DNA from: Noviherbaspirillum pedocola
GTDB taxonomy: Bacteria > Pseudomonadota > Gammaproteobacteria > Burkholderiales > Burkholderiaceae_D
Direction: 5' to 3'
Length of the DNA stretch: 64,000 nucleotides
Assembly: GCF_016632335.1 (NCBI RefSeq)
Contig: NZ_JAEPBG010000007.1
Span: 186,001 to 250,000 of the forward strand
This document shows positions 8,590-17,350 of the stretch, piece by piece; position 1 is the first letter of the stretch; each line of letters opens with the position of its first letter. The notes beneath the pieces were generated by a model. That model was not told where the DNA came from. It saw only the letters and a list, made by a program, of their open reading frames with translations, and did no database searches. The position numbers and the translations under genes are program-made.

Positions 8590-10311
8590 ATGAAACTTTC
8601 GGATTGGAAAATCGGCACACGCCTGTACCTGAGCTTTGGCATCGTCATTGCGATGCTGGTTGCGCTGGTCGCAACTGCCTACGTGAATTTCGCCCGGCTT
8701 GGCACGGCCAATGGCTGGAATGTGCATACCTATGAAGTGCTGCAGGAGGTCGACGGCCTGCTCACCGCGCTGGTCAACATCGAAACCGGAGAACGCGGCT
8801 TTGCGCTGACCGGCAAGGACACCTCCCTGGAGCCGTTCAATGCCGGCAAGACTGAATTCGCCGCGCATCTGCAAAAGGCCAAGTCGCTGACCGCCGATAA
8901 CGCGAAGCAGCAGCAACGGCTCAAGGAACTCGAAGCCAACCAGCAGCACTGGGTGTCGAGCGCGCTGGACCCGGTGATCGCTGCCCGGCGCAAGGCGCTG
9001 GAAGGCAATGACGATCTCGATCAGGTCATCAATTTCGAGCGCGCCGGCAAGGGCAAGGCTGACATGGATGCGATGCGCGCGTTGCTGGCGCAAATCGGCG
9101 CTGACGAAAAGTCGTTGATGGAAACCCGCAGCCGTGATGCCGCCGCCCTGCAGTCCTCCACCGGCAATATCCTGATCATCGGCGGCGCGATCACCGCCAT
9201 GATGGCCATCCTGATGGCCATCTGGATTGCGCGCAATATCACCCGCCCCTTGCAGCAGGCCGTCGGCCTGGCGCGCCGAGTCGCACAGGGAGACCTCACC
9301 AGCAGGCTGAGCGCGCAATCGAAGGATGAAACCGGCGAGCTGATTGGCGCGCTGATGGAAATGAATGAAGCGCTCGTGCGCATCGTCACCGAAGTGCGCA
9401 GCGGCACCGACGCGATTTCGACCGCATCAAGCGAGATCGCCAGCGGCAACATGGACCTGTCCGCGCGCACCGAGCAGCAAGCCTCGTCGCTGGAAGAAAC
9501 CGCTTCCTCGATGGAGGAAATGACCTCGACGGTAAAGCAGAATGCCGACAATGCCCGTCAGGCCAGCCAGCTGGCGGCGAATGCATCGGATACCGCGGCC
9601 CGCGGCGGTGCGGTGGTCGCCGAAGTCGTAACGACGATGGGCTCGATCAACGAGTCTTCGAAGAAGATCGTCGACATCATCGGCGTCATCGATGGCATCG
9701 CCTTTCAGACCAATATCCTGGCGCTCAATGCCGCGGTGGAAGCCGCACGTGCCGGCGAGCAGGGACGCGGCTTTGCAGTGGTGGCTTCCGAGGTCCGCAG
9801 CCTGGCGCAGCGCTCGGCCGCAGCCGCCAGGGAAATCAAGGGCCTGATCGACGATTCGGTCGGTAAGGTTGATACCGGCAGCCGCCTGGTTGACCAGGCC
9901 GGCGCGACGATGACCGAAGTGGTGGAAAGCGTGCGTCGCGTCAACGACATCATCAGCGAGATCTCGGCCGCCAGCGAAGAACAGCGCGCCGGCATCGAGC
10001 AGATCAATGGCGCAGTCACGCAAATGGATGCGGTCACGCAGCAGAACGCGGCGCTGGTGGAAGAAGCGGCAGCCGCGGCGAATGCGATGCGCGAACAGGC
10101 TGCCAGCCTTGGACATGCCGTCGATATTTTCCGCCTGGATGCGCGTGCGCCGGCTGCCAATGCGGCCACGCTTGCGCCGAAGGCAGGCACGTCAATGCGC
10201 ATTGCGCCAGCCGCATCGTCATCGAAAACGGCGCTTGCACCGAAGCGCGGCGCCGCGCTGCCGGCATCGCGTACCGAACCGACTGCGGCAGGCGATTGGG
10301 AAGAGTTCTGA
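8590..10311 (+). CDS. Methyl-accepting chemotaxis protein with CHASE3-like sensor and DWEEF tail
   Basis: Transmembrane chemoreceptor signalling to CheA/CheW. The 573 residues comprise TM1 (about 11-33), a helical periplasmic CHASE3-type domain (about 35-185, [13 protein letters not shown] motif), TM2 (about 188-212) and a HAMP domain (about 213-265). A long signalling hairpin follows, with tip [20 protein letters not shown] near residue 395. After an Ala/Pro linker the protein ends in DWEEF, a tethering pentapeptide of the NWETF type that docks CheR/CheB. No che genes are nearby. The ligand cannot be told from sequence. A terminator follows. Confidence 0.94.
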   Translation: MKLSDWKIGTRLYLSFGIVIAMLVALVATAYVNFARLGTANGWNVHTYEVLQEVDGLLTALVNIETGERGFALTGKDTSLEPFNAGKTEFAAHLQKAKSLTADNAKQQQRLKELEANQQHWVSSALDPVIAARRKALEGNDDLDQVINFERAGKGKADMDAMRALLAQIGADEKSLMETRSRDAAALQSSTGNILIIGGAITAMMAILMAIWIARNITRPLQQAVGLARRVAQGDLTSRLSAQSKDETGELIGALMEMNEALVRIVTEVRSGTDAISTASSEIASGNMDLSARTEQQASSLEETASSMEEMTSTVKQNADNARQASQLAANASDTAARGGAVVAEVVTTMGSINESSKKIVDIIGVIDGIAFQTNILALNAAVEAARAGEQGRGFAVVASEVRSLAQRSAAAAREIKGLIDDSVGKVDTGSRLVDQAGATMTEVVESVRRVNDIISEISAASEEQRAGIEQINGAVTQMDAVTQQNAALVEEAAAAANAMREQAASLGHAVDIFRLDARAPAANAATLAPKAGTSMRIAPAASSSKTALAPKRGAALPASRTEPTAAGDWEEF

Positions 10312-10340
10312 TCTGCAAACCGTAGTACAGCGTGGCAATC

Positions 10341-10373
10341 AGCGGCCCGGCTTGATGCCGGGTCGCTGCTTTT
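10341..10373 (+). terminator. Intrinsic terminator after the chemoreceptor gene
   Basis: Stem AGCGGCCCGGC / GCCGGGTCGCT (10341-10351 with 10357-10367, one G-T pair), loop TTGAT, followed by GC and a T run to 10373. Confidence 0.88.
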
Positions 10374-10387
10374 GCAGGTGGCGCGAC

Positions 10388-10393
10388 TATAAT
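10388..10393 (+). promoter_or_regulatory. Candidate -10 box (TATAAT) for the TlpA-like gene
   Basis: A perfect TATAAT 48 bp upstream of the ATG at 10442, just after the preceding terminator. No convincing -35 at the proper distance. Confidence 0.5.
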
Positions 10394-10441
10394 GAGCCTG
10401 CATTTAGTCGCTGACCGCCCACTTCTTTCATTCTTCCCAAT

Positions 10442-10951
10442 ATGTCAAACGCTAGCCGCCTCCCCGTCAAACTGCTGGCCGCCGTAATCGTCGCCGTCGT
10501 TGCGGCCTTCGGCTGGTACTCGCTGAATGCGAAACAACCCGCGCCGAATGTGACCTTCACTGGCCTCGATGGACAGAAATTCACGTCGGAAAGCCTGCGC
10601 GGCAAGGTCGTGATGGTCAATTTCTGGGCCACCTCCTGCGCCACCTGCGTCAAGGAAATGCCGGACATGGTCCGCACCTATGACAAGTACAAGAGCCAGG
10701 GCCTGGAATACGTCGCGGTGGCGATGAGCTACGATCCGCCGAACTATGTGCTGAACTATGCGAAGACGCGCAGCCTGCCGTTCAAGATTGCGCTCGACAG
10801 CAGCGGCGAACTGGCCAAGTCCTTCGGCGACGTGAAGCTCACCCCGACGACTTACGTCATCGACAAGCAGGGCAACATCATCAAGCGCTATGTCGGCGAA
10901 CCGGAGTTCGCGCAGCTGCACAAGCTGCTGGAGAAGGCGCTGTCGGCCTGA
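10442..10951 (+). CDS. TlpA/ResA-like membrane-anchored thiol-disulfide oxidoreductase
   Basis: A 169-residue thioredoxin-fold protein held by an N-terminal membrane helix (about residues 8-28), facing the periplasm. The active site is WATSCATCVKEMP (CATC, about residues 63-66), and the cis-Pro loop is TPTTYVID. Such proteins reduce disulfides in cytochrome c biogenesis or in specific envelope clients. The partner is not evident from neighbours. It is flanked by terminators on both sides, so it is a single-gene unit. Confidence 0.9.
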   Translation: MSNASRLPVKLLAAVIVAVVAAFGWYSLNAKQPAPNVTFTGLDGQKFTSESLRGKVVMVNFWATSCATCVKEMPDMVRTYDKYKSQGLEYVAVAMSYDPPNYVLNYAKTRSLPFKIALDSSGELAKSFGDVKLTPTTYVIDKQGNIIKRYVGEPEFAQLHKLLEKALSA

Positions 10952-10971
10952 ACGATTTCAGGCCCGCAAAC

Positions 10972-11001
10972 AAAAATCCCGGCGCGCAGCCGGGATTTTT
11001 T
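10972..11001. terminator. Bidirectional intrinsic terminator between tlpA-like gene and lipA
   Basis: Perfect 12-bp stem AAAAATCCCGGC / GCCGGGATTTTT, loop GCGCA. A/T runs on both flanks allow it to end the convergent transcripts from both sides. Confidence 0.93.
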
Positions 11002-11017
11002 CATTACGGAAAGCGCT

Positions 11018-11992
11018 TCACACCACGCCGGCGCCATGCGCCTGCACGTCGGCGTGATACGAGCTGCGTACCATCGCGCCGACTGCCGCATGCACGAAGC
11101 CCATCTTGTAGGCCTCTTCCTCGAACATCTTGAAAGTGTCCGGATGCACATAGCGGCGCACCGGCAGATGGTCGCCCGACGGCATCAGGTACTGGCCGAT
11201 GGTGAGCATGTCGACATTGTGTTCACGCAGGTCGCGCATCACCTGGAGGATTTCCTCGTCGGTCTCGCCCAGGCCGACCATGATGCCGGACTTGGTCGGC
11301 ACTTCCGGATGCAGTTCCTTGAAGCGCTTCAGTAGGTTCAGCGAATACGCATAGTCCGAGCCGGGACGCGCTTCCTTGTACAGGCGCGGCACGGTCTCCA
11401 GATTGTGGTTCATCACGTCCGGCGGCGCGGCTTTCAAAATTTCCAGCGCCCGGTCCATGCGACCGCGGAAGTCCGGCGTCAGGATCTCGATGCGGGTAGC
11501 CGGCGACAGCTCGCGCACCCGCTCGATGCAGGACACGAAATGCCCGGCGCCGCCGTCGCGCAGATCGTCGCGGTCCACCGAGGTGATCACCACGTAGGAA
11601 AGCTTCAGCGCGGCAATGGTCTTGGCCAGGTTTTCCGGCTCGTTCGGATCGAGCGGGTCCGGGCGGCCGTGGCCGACGTCGCAGAACGGGCAGCGCCGGG
11701 TGCACTTGTCGCCCATGATCATGAAGGTCGCGGTGCCCTTGCCGAAGCATTCGCCGATGTTGGGGCAGGACGCTTCCTCGCAAACGGTGACGAGTTTGTT
11801 GGCGCGAAGGATGTCCTTGATTTCGTAAAAGCGGGTCGTGGGAGAGGCGGCCTTGACGCGGATCCAGTCGGGCTTGGCCAGGCGTTCGGCCGGCACGATC
11901 TTGATCGGGATGCGCGCGGTTTTGCCGGCGCCTTTCTGCTTCACGGTCGGGTCGATGGACGGTGCAGCGGTTTCAAGCGGGTTGATTGCCAT
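11018..11992 (-). CDS. lipA: Lipoyl synthase
   Basis: Radical SAM enzyme that inserts two sulfur atoms into protein-bound octanoyl groups. The 324-residue protein starts at MAINPL. Auxiliary-cluster cysteines are C71, C76 and C82 ([12 protein letters not shown]); the radical SAM motif is CxxxCxxC at C97, C101 and C104 (CTRRCPFC). The C-terminal [10 protein letters not shown] region includes the conserved RSSY. It lies just downstream of lipB on the minus strand, forming the lipoate branch of the dat-ybeD-lipB-lipA unit. Confidence 0.97.
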   Translation of the reverse strand: MAINPLETAAPSIDPTVKQKGAGKTARIPIKIVPAERLAKPDWIRVKAASPTTRFYEIKDILRANKLVTVCEEASCPNIGECFGKGTATFMIMGDKCTRRCPFCDVGHGRPDPLDPNEPENLAKTIAALKLSYVVITSVDRDDLRDGGAGHFVSCIERVRELSPATRIEILTPDFRGRMDRALEILKAAPPDVMNHNLETVPRLYKEARPGSDYAYSLNLLKRFKELHPEVPTKSGIMVGLGETDEEILQVMRDLREHNVDMLTIGQYLMPSGDHLPVRRYVHPDTFKMFEEEAYKMGFVHAAVGAMVRSSYHADVQAHGAGVV

Positions 11993-12018
11993 GGTGTCGG
12001 TGCGCGGGTTGCGCGCAA

Positions 12019-12690
12019 CTATCCTTTCAGTCGGTCTATCAAGCGATGGGCCAGCAGTTGCCGCACTTCCTCCAGGGGAGCAGTCACGCCAAGAGTGCGC
12101 ATGTCCACGGTGGCCATGCCGGCGTAGCCGCAGGGATTGATCCATCCAAAGGGAGCGAGGTCCATCGCCACGTTGAGCGAGACGCCATGATAGGTGCAGC
12201 CATTGCCGCGGATCTTCAGGCCCAGCGCGGCGATCTTGGCGCCACGCCATTGGCCTTCCGCGATGTAGATGCCCGGTGCGCCGGGCCGGCGCTCGCCGGC
12301 GAGATTATACGCCGCCAGCGTATCGAGCACCGCCGACTCGATGTTGTGCACGAATTCGCGGGCGTAAAGCCGCGCGGCTGCGGCTTCGCGGCGCGCGCGG
12401 CGCAGATCCATCAGCAGGTAGATAACGGCCTGGCCGGGACCGTGGTAGGTGACCTCGCCGCCGCGGTCGGTCTGGATCACCGGGATGCCGTGGGCGTCGA
12501 GCACATGAGACGGATCGGCCGCCAGGCCCAGCGTGTAGACCGGCGGATGCTCCACCATCCACACCTGGTCCGGCGTAGCTTCATTGCGGGCATCGGTGTA
12601 GGCGCGCATGGCCTCGAAGCTGTCGGTATAGGCTTCGAGGCCACGGTCGATGAGAAGAGGCGCTTCCTGCGTCGATGACATCGATGACAC
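12019..12690 (-). CDS. lipB: Octanoyl-[ACP]:protein N-octanoyltransferase
   Basis: Transfers octanoate from ACP to lipoyl domains, supplying LipA. The 223-residue protein has the family motifs [31 protein letters not shown] and the acyl-thioester Cys in NPCGYAG with its partner Lys. Start is either 12690 or the Met three codons later; both are compatible. Only 5 bp separate it from the ybeD stop. Confidence 0.96.
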   Translation of the reverse strand: MSSMSSTQEAPLLIDRGLEAYTDSFEAMRAYTDARNEATPDQVWMVEHPPVYTLGLAADPSHVLDAHGIPVIQTDRGGEVTYHGPGQAVIYLLMDLRRARREAAAARLYAREFVHNIESAVLDTLAAYNLAGERRPGAPGIYIAEGQWRGAKIAALGLKIRGNGCTYHGVSLNVAMDLAPFGWINPCGYAGMATVDMRTLGVTAPLEEVRQLLAHRLIDRLKG

Positions 12691-12695
12691 TGGCC

Positions 12696-12965
12696 TTACA
12701 GCACGACCTTGACCATCGGATGCGAGGACAGCGCCCGATACAGGTTGTCGAGCTGCTCGCGGCTGGTGGCGCGCACCGTCGCCGTCAGCGACAGGTAATT
12801 GCCCTTGCTGGACGGGCGCATGTCCATGCGGCCGGCATGGAATTCCGGGTCATGCTGCGTGACGACCTCGACGATGGTCTGCGCGAAGCTGTCATGCATC
12901 GCGCCCATGATCTTGATCGGGAAATCGCTCGGGTATTCGATCAGGGTATCGGTTTGCTGGTCCAT
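12696..12965 (-). CDS. ybeD: YbeD/DUF493 family regulatory-like protein
   Basis: An 89-residue ferredoxin-like-fold protein ([16 protein letters not shown] ... VKVVL) of the DUF493 family, almost always next to lipB. Biochemical role is unknown; the ACT-like fold has suggested small-molecule sensing. Start at MDQQTD is supported by AAGGAG ahead of it; an upstream in-frame Met lies too close to the dat stop. Confidence 0.92.
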   Translation of the reverse strand: MDQQTDTLIEYPSDFPIKIMGAMHDSFAQTIVEVVTQHDPEFHAGRMDMRPSSKGNYLSLTATVRATSREQLDNLYRALSSHPMVKVVL

Positions 12966-12988
12966 CTCGGCTCCTTGAAATCGGCCTC

Positions 12989-13879
12989 TCAAGCGGCCGC
13001 TTTCGCCGCCTGGTAAGCCTCGTGCAATGTGCGATAGATGGGGCCGGGCGCGCCGTTTCCAATGGGCTTGCCGTCCAGGCTGCTCACCGGAACGATTTCC
13101 TTCGTGGCCGAGGTCAGCATCACCTCATCGGCGGCGAAGACTTCCTCGCGCGCAATGCGCCGCGCCTGCAGCTCGATGCCGCATTGCGCGCACAGCTCTT
13201 CGATCAGGCCGTAGCGTATGCCTTCGAGGATCAGGTTGTCCTTCGGCGGGCCGGCCAGCACGCCGTTCTTCGCGATCCACACGTTGGACGACGAGCCTTC
13301 GGTGAGGAAGCCATCGCGGAACTGTATCGTCTCGGTCGCGCCGCTCTCGGCGGCGTATTGCGCGGCCAGCACATTGCCCAGCAGCGACACCGATTTGATT
13401 TCGCAATGCAGCCAGCGCTTGTCATCCATGGATACGCAGGCAATGCCGCGCTCGCGCACTTCGGCGCTCGGCAGCACCAGCGGATTGGTCATGATGAACA
13501 CCGTCGGCTTCACCTCCTTCGGAAACGCATGGCCGCGCTTGGCCACGCCGCGGGTGACTTGCAAATACACCATCTGGTCCTCGGCCGGATGCGCATCGAC
13601 GACCTGCGCGATCAGCCGCATCCATGCATCGAGCTCATGCGGATTCGGTATGGCGATCGCGTCCAAGCTGCGAAACAGCCGCGCCATGTGCTGCTTGGCG
13701 CGGAACATGCGCCGGCCATAGATGGGGATCACTTCATACACGCCGTCGCCGAAGATGAAACCGCGGTCGAGCACCGGGATCTTCGCTTCGGAAAGCGCAG
13801 TCATTTCGCCATTTAGATAGACCAGGGGATCGTTTGCGTCGTACACGTCGTTGTCCGGGAAGAAGTGGAAAGGCGCCAT
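12989..13879 (-). CDS. dat: D-amino acid aminotransferase (class IV PLP enzyme)
   Basis: PLP-dependent transaminase making D-glutamate/D-alanine for the cell wall, by homology to class IV enzymes. The 296 residues show the N-terminal DRGFIFGDGVYEVIP, the catalytic lysine in CEIKSVSLLGN and the phosphate-binding FLTEGSSSNVW and LTSATKEIVPV stretches. Branched-chain aminotransferase (IlvE-like) is an alternative, but position between dacA and ybeD in this order of bacteria favours Dat. Transcription runs towards lipA. Confidence 0.9.
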   Translation of the reverse strand: MAPFHFFPDNDVYDANDPLVYLNGEMTALSEAKIPVLDRGFIFGDGVYEVIPIYGRRMFRAKQHMARLFRSLDAIAIPNPHELDAWMRLIAQVVDAHPAEDQMVYLQVTRGVAKRGHAFPKEVKPTVFIMTNPLVLPSAEVRERGIACVSMDDKRWLHCEIKSVSLLGNVLAAQYAAESGATETIQFRDGFLTEGSSSNVWIAKNGVLAGPPKDNLILEGIRYGLIEELCAQCGIELQARRIAREEVFAADEVMLTSATKEIVPVSSLDGKPIGNGAPGPIYRTLHEAYQAAKAAA

Positions 13880-14052
13880 TGTTGCATAGCGATGCGATGC
13901 CGCCGATGCCGATTCGGCATGGGTTCAAACAGCGCAAAGGCAATGCTATGCGCCCTGACGTTACTCATCGTTTCCACGCCCACAGCAATGGACGAATCGC
14001 CATCATGCTATCGGCGCGCCGCAATTCCTTCCCTCATCCAGACAAGCCATCC

Positions 14053-14862
14053 ATGACGCTTTCCTGCCCGACATTGCGCTACAGCGTGCTCGCTCGCCTC
14101 TTCCTTGCCACATGTGCCCTTGCATCCGCCCTGCCCGTCCACGCCGAATGGAAGCATGCGCTCGGCATTGCCGAGCGCCAGTTCACCGTCGACGAATATG
14201 CGCCCTCGGGCCGACGCATCGTGCGCGAGCAGGGCTGGATGCCGGGTGTCGAAGCACGCACCACCTATCTCACCGGCGCCTGGGCCTGGTCGGCCGAAGC
14301 CGAATGGCATGGCGGCGACATCAGTTACCGTGGCCAGACGCAGTTCGGCGCACCAGCGTCTTCCTCCACCGGTACCGGCCTGCTGCAACTGCGCAGCAAG
14401 CTGGCCTATGCGTTTGCCGACGCCTGGTCCGCCTTCGCCGCGCTGGAATGGCAGCGCTGGCGGCGCGACATCCGCGGCACAGCGAATGCGGCCGGCCTGA
14501 ACGAGCTGACCCGATCGCAGCGTTTACTGCTCGGATTGGAATGGGGTGAGCGGCACAATGCCTCGTCGCCCTGGTCCGCGAGCGCGGCGTTGGTGCTGGC
14601 ACGGCCGGAGCGATTGGGGGTGCGTTTCTCGGGTTTGTATGACGACGCCGAATTCGATACCCGCTCCGCCGTCGGCGCACGGCTGGGAACGGCATGGCGC
14701 ATCGGCAAACAGTGGCAATTGCATGCGGACTTCGATTGGATGCGCGTGCCGCGCAGCGATGACGCGCCGCTCACAAGGAACGGCGCGTTCGCCGGCATGG
14801 TCGCGCAGCCAGAACACAAGATGCGCAGCATCACGCTCGGGCTGCGCTATTTGTTTCCGTAG
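14053..14862 (+). CDS. Predicted outer-membrane beta-barrel protein, unknown function
   Basis: Not recognised as a named family. The 269-residue protein has a Sec signal (LARLFLATCALASALPVHA-EW). An all-beta pattern follows, rich in alternating aromatic and polar residues (TTYLTGAWAWSAEAEWHGG, LGLEWGE) and ending in GLRYLFP, as expected of a barrel of about ten to twelve strands. The start at 14053 is chosen for the signal peptide; the 13880-14052 gap shows no clear promoter. It is inserted on the opposite strand between dacA and dat. Its stop codon TAG belongs to a REP-like element. Confidence 0.75.
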   Translation: MTLSCPTLRYSVLARLFLATCALASALPVHAEWKHALGIAERQFTVDEYAPSGRRIVREQGWMPGVEARTTYLTGAWAWSAEAEWHGGDISYRGQTQFGAPASSSTGTGLLQLRSKLAYAFADAWSAFAALEWQRWRRDIRGTANAAGLNELTRSQRLLLGLEWGERHNASSPWSASAALVLARPERLGVRFSGLYDDAEFDTRSAVGARLGTAWRIGKQWQLHADFDWMRVPRSDDAPLTRNGAFAGMVAQPEHKMRSITLGLRYLFP

Positions 14863-14926
14863 AGTGGGTGCAACCCACGCGTCTCTCCGACCCACCAGAC
14901 GCGTGGGCGCAGCAGGCCCTACCTAC
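14859..14926. repeat. REP-like palindromic element (GTGGG family) overlapping two stop codons
   Basis: Dyad from GTAGAGTGGGTGCAACCCAC to GTGGGCGCAGCAGGCCCTAC plus CTAC. Its left end supplies the TAG of the barrel gene (14860-14862) and its right end, read on the minus strand, supplies the TAG of dacA (14923-14925). Confidence 0.88.
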
Positions 14927-16080
14927 TTGATCCACAACCGCAGCGAATCCCACGCACGGCCGAAGATGGTGGCTTGCGACACCGGCTCCAGCGTCACCAG
15001 CGGCACCTCGGCGATGGTCTTGCCTTCATCCATCAGCTTCATCGTGCCGACCCGCATATGCTCCGGAATCGGCGCGACCAGCGGTTCACGACGCTCCACC
15101 ACCGGTTTGATACGCTCGGCCGCGCCCTTGGGCACGGTCACATACACATCGTGATCGAATCCGAGCTTGACCTCGCTCTGCGAACCCTTCCACACCGGCG
15201 GCGTCAGCACCGGCTGCCCCTTCGCATACAGCTTGACCGTGTCGAAATTGAGGAAGCCCCAGTTCAGCAGCTTCTGGCTTTCCTGCGAGCGCACCGAGTC
15301 CGAGGTCGCGCCGATGACGACCGAGATCAACCGGCGCTCGCCGCTCTTGCCATTGGGACGCCGGGCCGAAGCGATCAGGCAATAGCCGGCGGCCTGGGTA
15401 TGGCCGGTCTTGACGCCATCGACCGACGGATCCAGCCACAGCAGACGGTTGCGGTTCTGCTGCGTGATGCGGTTGTAGGTATAGCTCTTCACCGCGAAGA
15501 TCTTGTAGTACTCGGGAAAGTCGTTGACCAGGCGATCGGTGAGCAGCGCCAGGTCCTGCGCGGTGGAATAGTTTTCCGCGCTGGGCAAGCCGTGGGCATT
15601 GGCGAAGCGGGTGTTCTTCAGGCCCATGTCCTGCGCGGCCTTGTTCATCTGCGCAACGAAAGTGTCTTCGCTGCCCGATACCGCTTCGGCCAGGGCCACC
15701 GCGGCGTCGTTGCCGGAGGACACGATCAGGCCATACAGCAAGTCCTTGATCGTCACCGGCGTCTTCGGGTCGATGAACATCTTCGATCCGTCCGATGCGG
15801 TCTTCCAGGCACGCGTCGATACGGTGACGCTCTGCTCCATCGTGATGCGCTTGTCCTGCAGCGCCTGGAACACCAGGTAGGTGGTCATGATCTTGGCCAG
15901 CGACGCCGGCTCGATGCGCCGCGCCGGATCCTGCGCGGCAAGCACCTGGCCGCTTCCGGCATCGAGCAGCAGCCAGGACTTGGCGGCAATCGCCGGCGCC
16001 GGCAGGCTTTGCGCAACGGCGACGGAAACAAGCGACAGGGACAAAAGAAAAGCGGCAAACGCCGCGACTGGTCTTTTCAT
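14923..16080 (-). CDS. dacA: D-alanyl-D-alanine carboxypeptidase, PBP5/6 family
   Basis: Low-molecular-weight PBP that trims the terminal D-Ala of peptidoglycan pentapeptides. The 385 residues have a signal peptide (MKRPVAAFAAFLLSLSLVSVAVA), the penicillin-binding fold with S60-LAK, SGN at 122-124 and KTG at 224-226, a PBP5-type beta domain (about 285-365), and an amphipathic C-terminal anchor helix (GRAWDSLRLWIK). It heads the dat-ybeD-lipB-lipA direction but is separated from dat by the barrel gene on the other strand. Confidence 0.96.
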   Translation of the reverse strand: MKRPVAAFAAFLLSLSLVSVAVAQSLPAPAIAAKSWLLLDAGSGQVLAAQDPARRIEPASLAKIMTTYLVFQALQDKRITMEQSVTVSTRAWKTASDGSKMFIDPKTPVTIKDLLYGLIVSSGNDAAVALAEAVSGSEDTFVAQMNKAAQDMGLKNTRFANAHGLPSAENYSTAQDLALLTDRLVNDFPEYYKIFAVKSYTYNRITQQNRNRLLWLDPSVDGVKTGHTQAAGYCLIASARRPNGKSGERRLISVVIGATSDSVRSQESQKLLNWGFLNFDTVKLYAKGQPVLTPPVWKGSQSEVKLGFDHDVYVTVPKGAAERIKPVVERREPLVAPIPEHMRVGTMKLMDEGKTIAEVPLVTLEPVSQATIFGRAWDSLRLWIK

Positions 16081-16138
16081 CGAATCACCGGCGGAATGCG
16101 AACGCGCGCCGGGATGGCGCGCGCTATGAGGGAAGCCG

Positions 16139-16144
16139 ATTATA
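16139..16144 (-). promoter_or_regulatory. Candidate -10 box for dacA
   Basis: Minus-strand TATAAT about 59 bp upstream of the dacA start. No strong -35 is seen; the expected place overlaps the end of the upstream hydrolase gene. Confidence 0.5.
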
Positions 16145-16171
16145 GCGTTGGCTCAAGCGGGAAAAACCGCT

Positions 16172-16807
16172 TCAGCGCGACCACAGGGCAACGACGAGAT
16201 TCTTGATGTGATGCAGCTTGCGATGGAAGAAATGATCCGACCCGGGAATCACTGTCACCGGCACATCCTGCGGCCGCGCCCAGTCGAGCACGTCGGCCAG
16301 CGGGATGGTGTCGTCATGCTCGCCATGGATCAGGATGGTGTCGGCCGGTATCGTCGGCATGGCCCATTTGCCGGCGGCCGCGCCGACCAGCACCAGGCGC
16401 TCGGGCGCCTGGCCCTGTTCTTCGAGCCGCTTGCACAACTGCGCCTGCACGAAGCTGCCGAAGGAAAAGCCGGACAGCGCCACCGGCAGGCCCGGATACT
16501 GCTGCTGCATGTGCGCCAGCAGCAGCGCCATGTCGTCGGTCTCGCCGCGGCCTTCGTCATAGGTGCCGGCGGACTTGCCGACGCCGCGGAAATTGCAGCG
16601 CGCGGTGACATAGCCGAGCGCGACAAAGGCGCGTGCCAGCGTCTGCGCCACCTTGTTGTCCATCGTGCCGCCGTACAGCGGATGCGGATGCGCGACCAGG
16701 GCGATGCCGCGCGGGGTTGGAAATTGCGACGCGTCGGGCAGATCGAGCGCGCATTCCATGTCGCCGGCGCCGCCGGCGATGGTGAAGCGTTGGGTATGGA
16801 CGTTCAT
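16172..16807 (-). CDS. Alpha/beta hydrolase (dienelactone-hydrolase-like)
   Basis: A 211-residue cytosolic hydrolase. The nucleophile elbow is GFSFGS (about residues 114-119), the oxyanion region is ALVAHPHPLYGGTMDNK, and the acid and base are in HGEHDDTIPL and GSDHFFHRKL. The arrangement matches the conserved proteobacterial family next to small ferredoxins; the natural substrate is unknown. It lies 5 bp downstream of the ferredoxin gene and is probably cotranscribed. Confidence 0.88.
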   Translation of the reverse strand: MNVHTQRFTIAGGAGDMECALDLPDASQFPTPRGIALVAHPHPLYGGTMDNKVAQTLARAFVALGYVTARCNFRGVGKSAGTYDEGRGETDDMALLLAHMQQQYPGLPVALSGFSFGSFVQAQLCKRLEEQGQAPERLVLVGAAAGKWAMPTIPADTILIHGEHDDTIPLADVLDWARPQDVPVTVIPGSDHFFHRKLHHIKNLVVALWSR

Positions 16808-16812
16808 CAGGT

Positions 16813-17130
16813 TCAGATCTTCAGCCTGTCGACCACCTTGCCGTTGACCAGGTCGGACTCGATGATTTCATCGATGTCGCTGGTGTCGACATAGGTGTAC
16901 CAGGTGCCTTGCGGATAAATGACGATCACCGGGCCTTCCTCGCAGCGGTCCAGGCAGCCGGCCTTGTTGACGCGGATCTTGCCCTGGCCGGACAGCTTCA
17001 GCTCCTTGATGCGTCCCTTGGCATAGGCATGCGCATCGACCGCGCCGGTATCGGCGCAGCAGGGGCGGCCTTCGTCGCGGTGATTCGTGCAGAAAAACAC
17101 GTGCTTTTCGTAATACGGTTTGTCGCTCAT
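16813..17130 (-). CDS. Thioredoxin-like [2Fe-2S] ferredoxin
   Basis: A 105-residue protein with four clustered cysteines in the thioredoxin-like ferredoxin pattern: FFCTNHRDEGRPCC near the N-terminus and CLDRCEEGP about 40 residues later. Probably a cytosolic electron carrier; the partner is unknown. Start at MSDKPYY (17130) is preceded by GGGGAG-like sequence in the transcript sense. The 220-bp gap to the divergent acyl-CoA synthetase gene holds no further gene. Confidence 0.9.
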   Translation of the reverse strand: MSDKPYYEKHVFFCTNHRDEGRPCCADTGAVDAHAYAKGRIKELKLSGQGKIRVNKAGCLDRCEEGPVIVIYPQGTWYTYVDTSDIDEIIESDLVNGKVVDRLKI

Positions 17131-17350
17131 GGGGAGTCGCTTCGGAAGGTGGGCAACGGCGGAACCGGGATGATACACCCCGACTTGCGCTCCTGCAGGC
17201 GAGCGCCGTCAAGGCTGTGCCAGAATGACGGGACCGCCGACGCGCAGGCCGACAGCAATGCCTGCGCGCGAGGTCTCCCTCCAGCGGCCCGGCCTTTTTG
17301 CCTGTATGACTGCCGGGCTCCTTATGCGCATCTCTGAGGCAAGGTGACAC

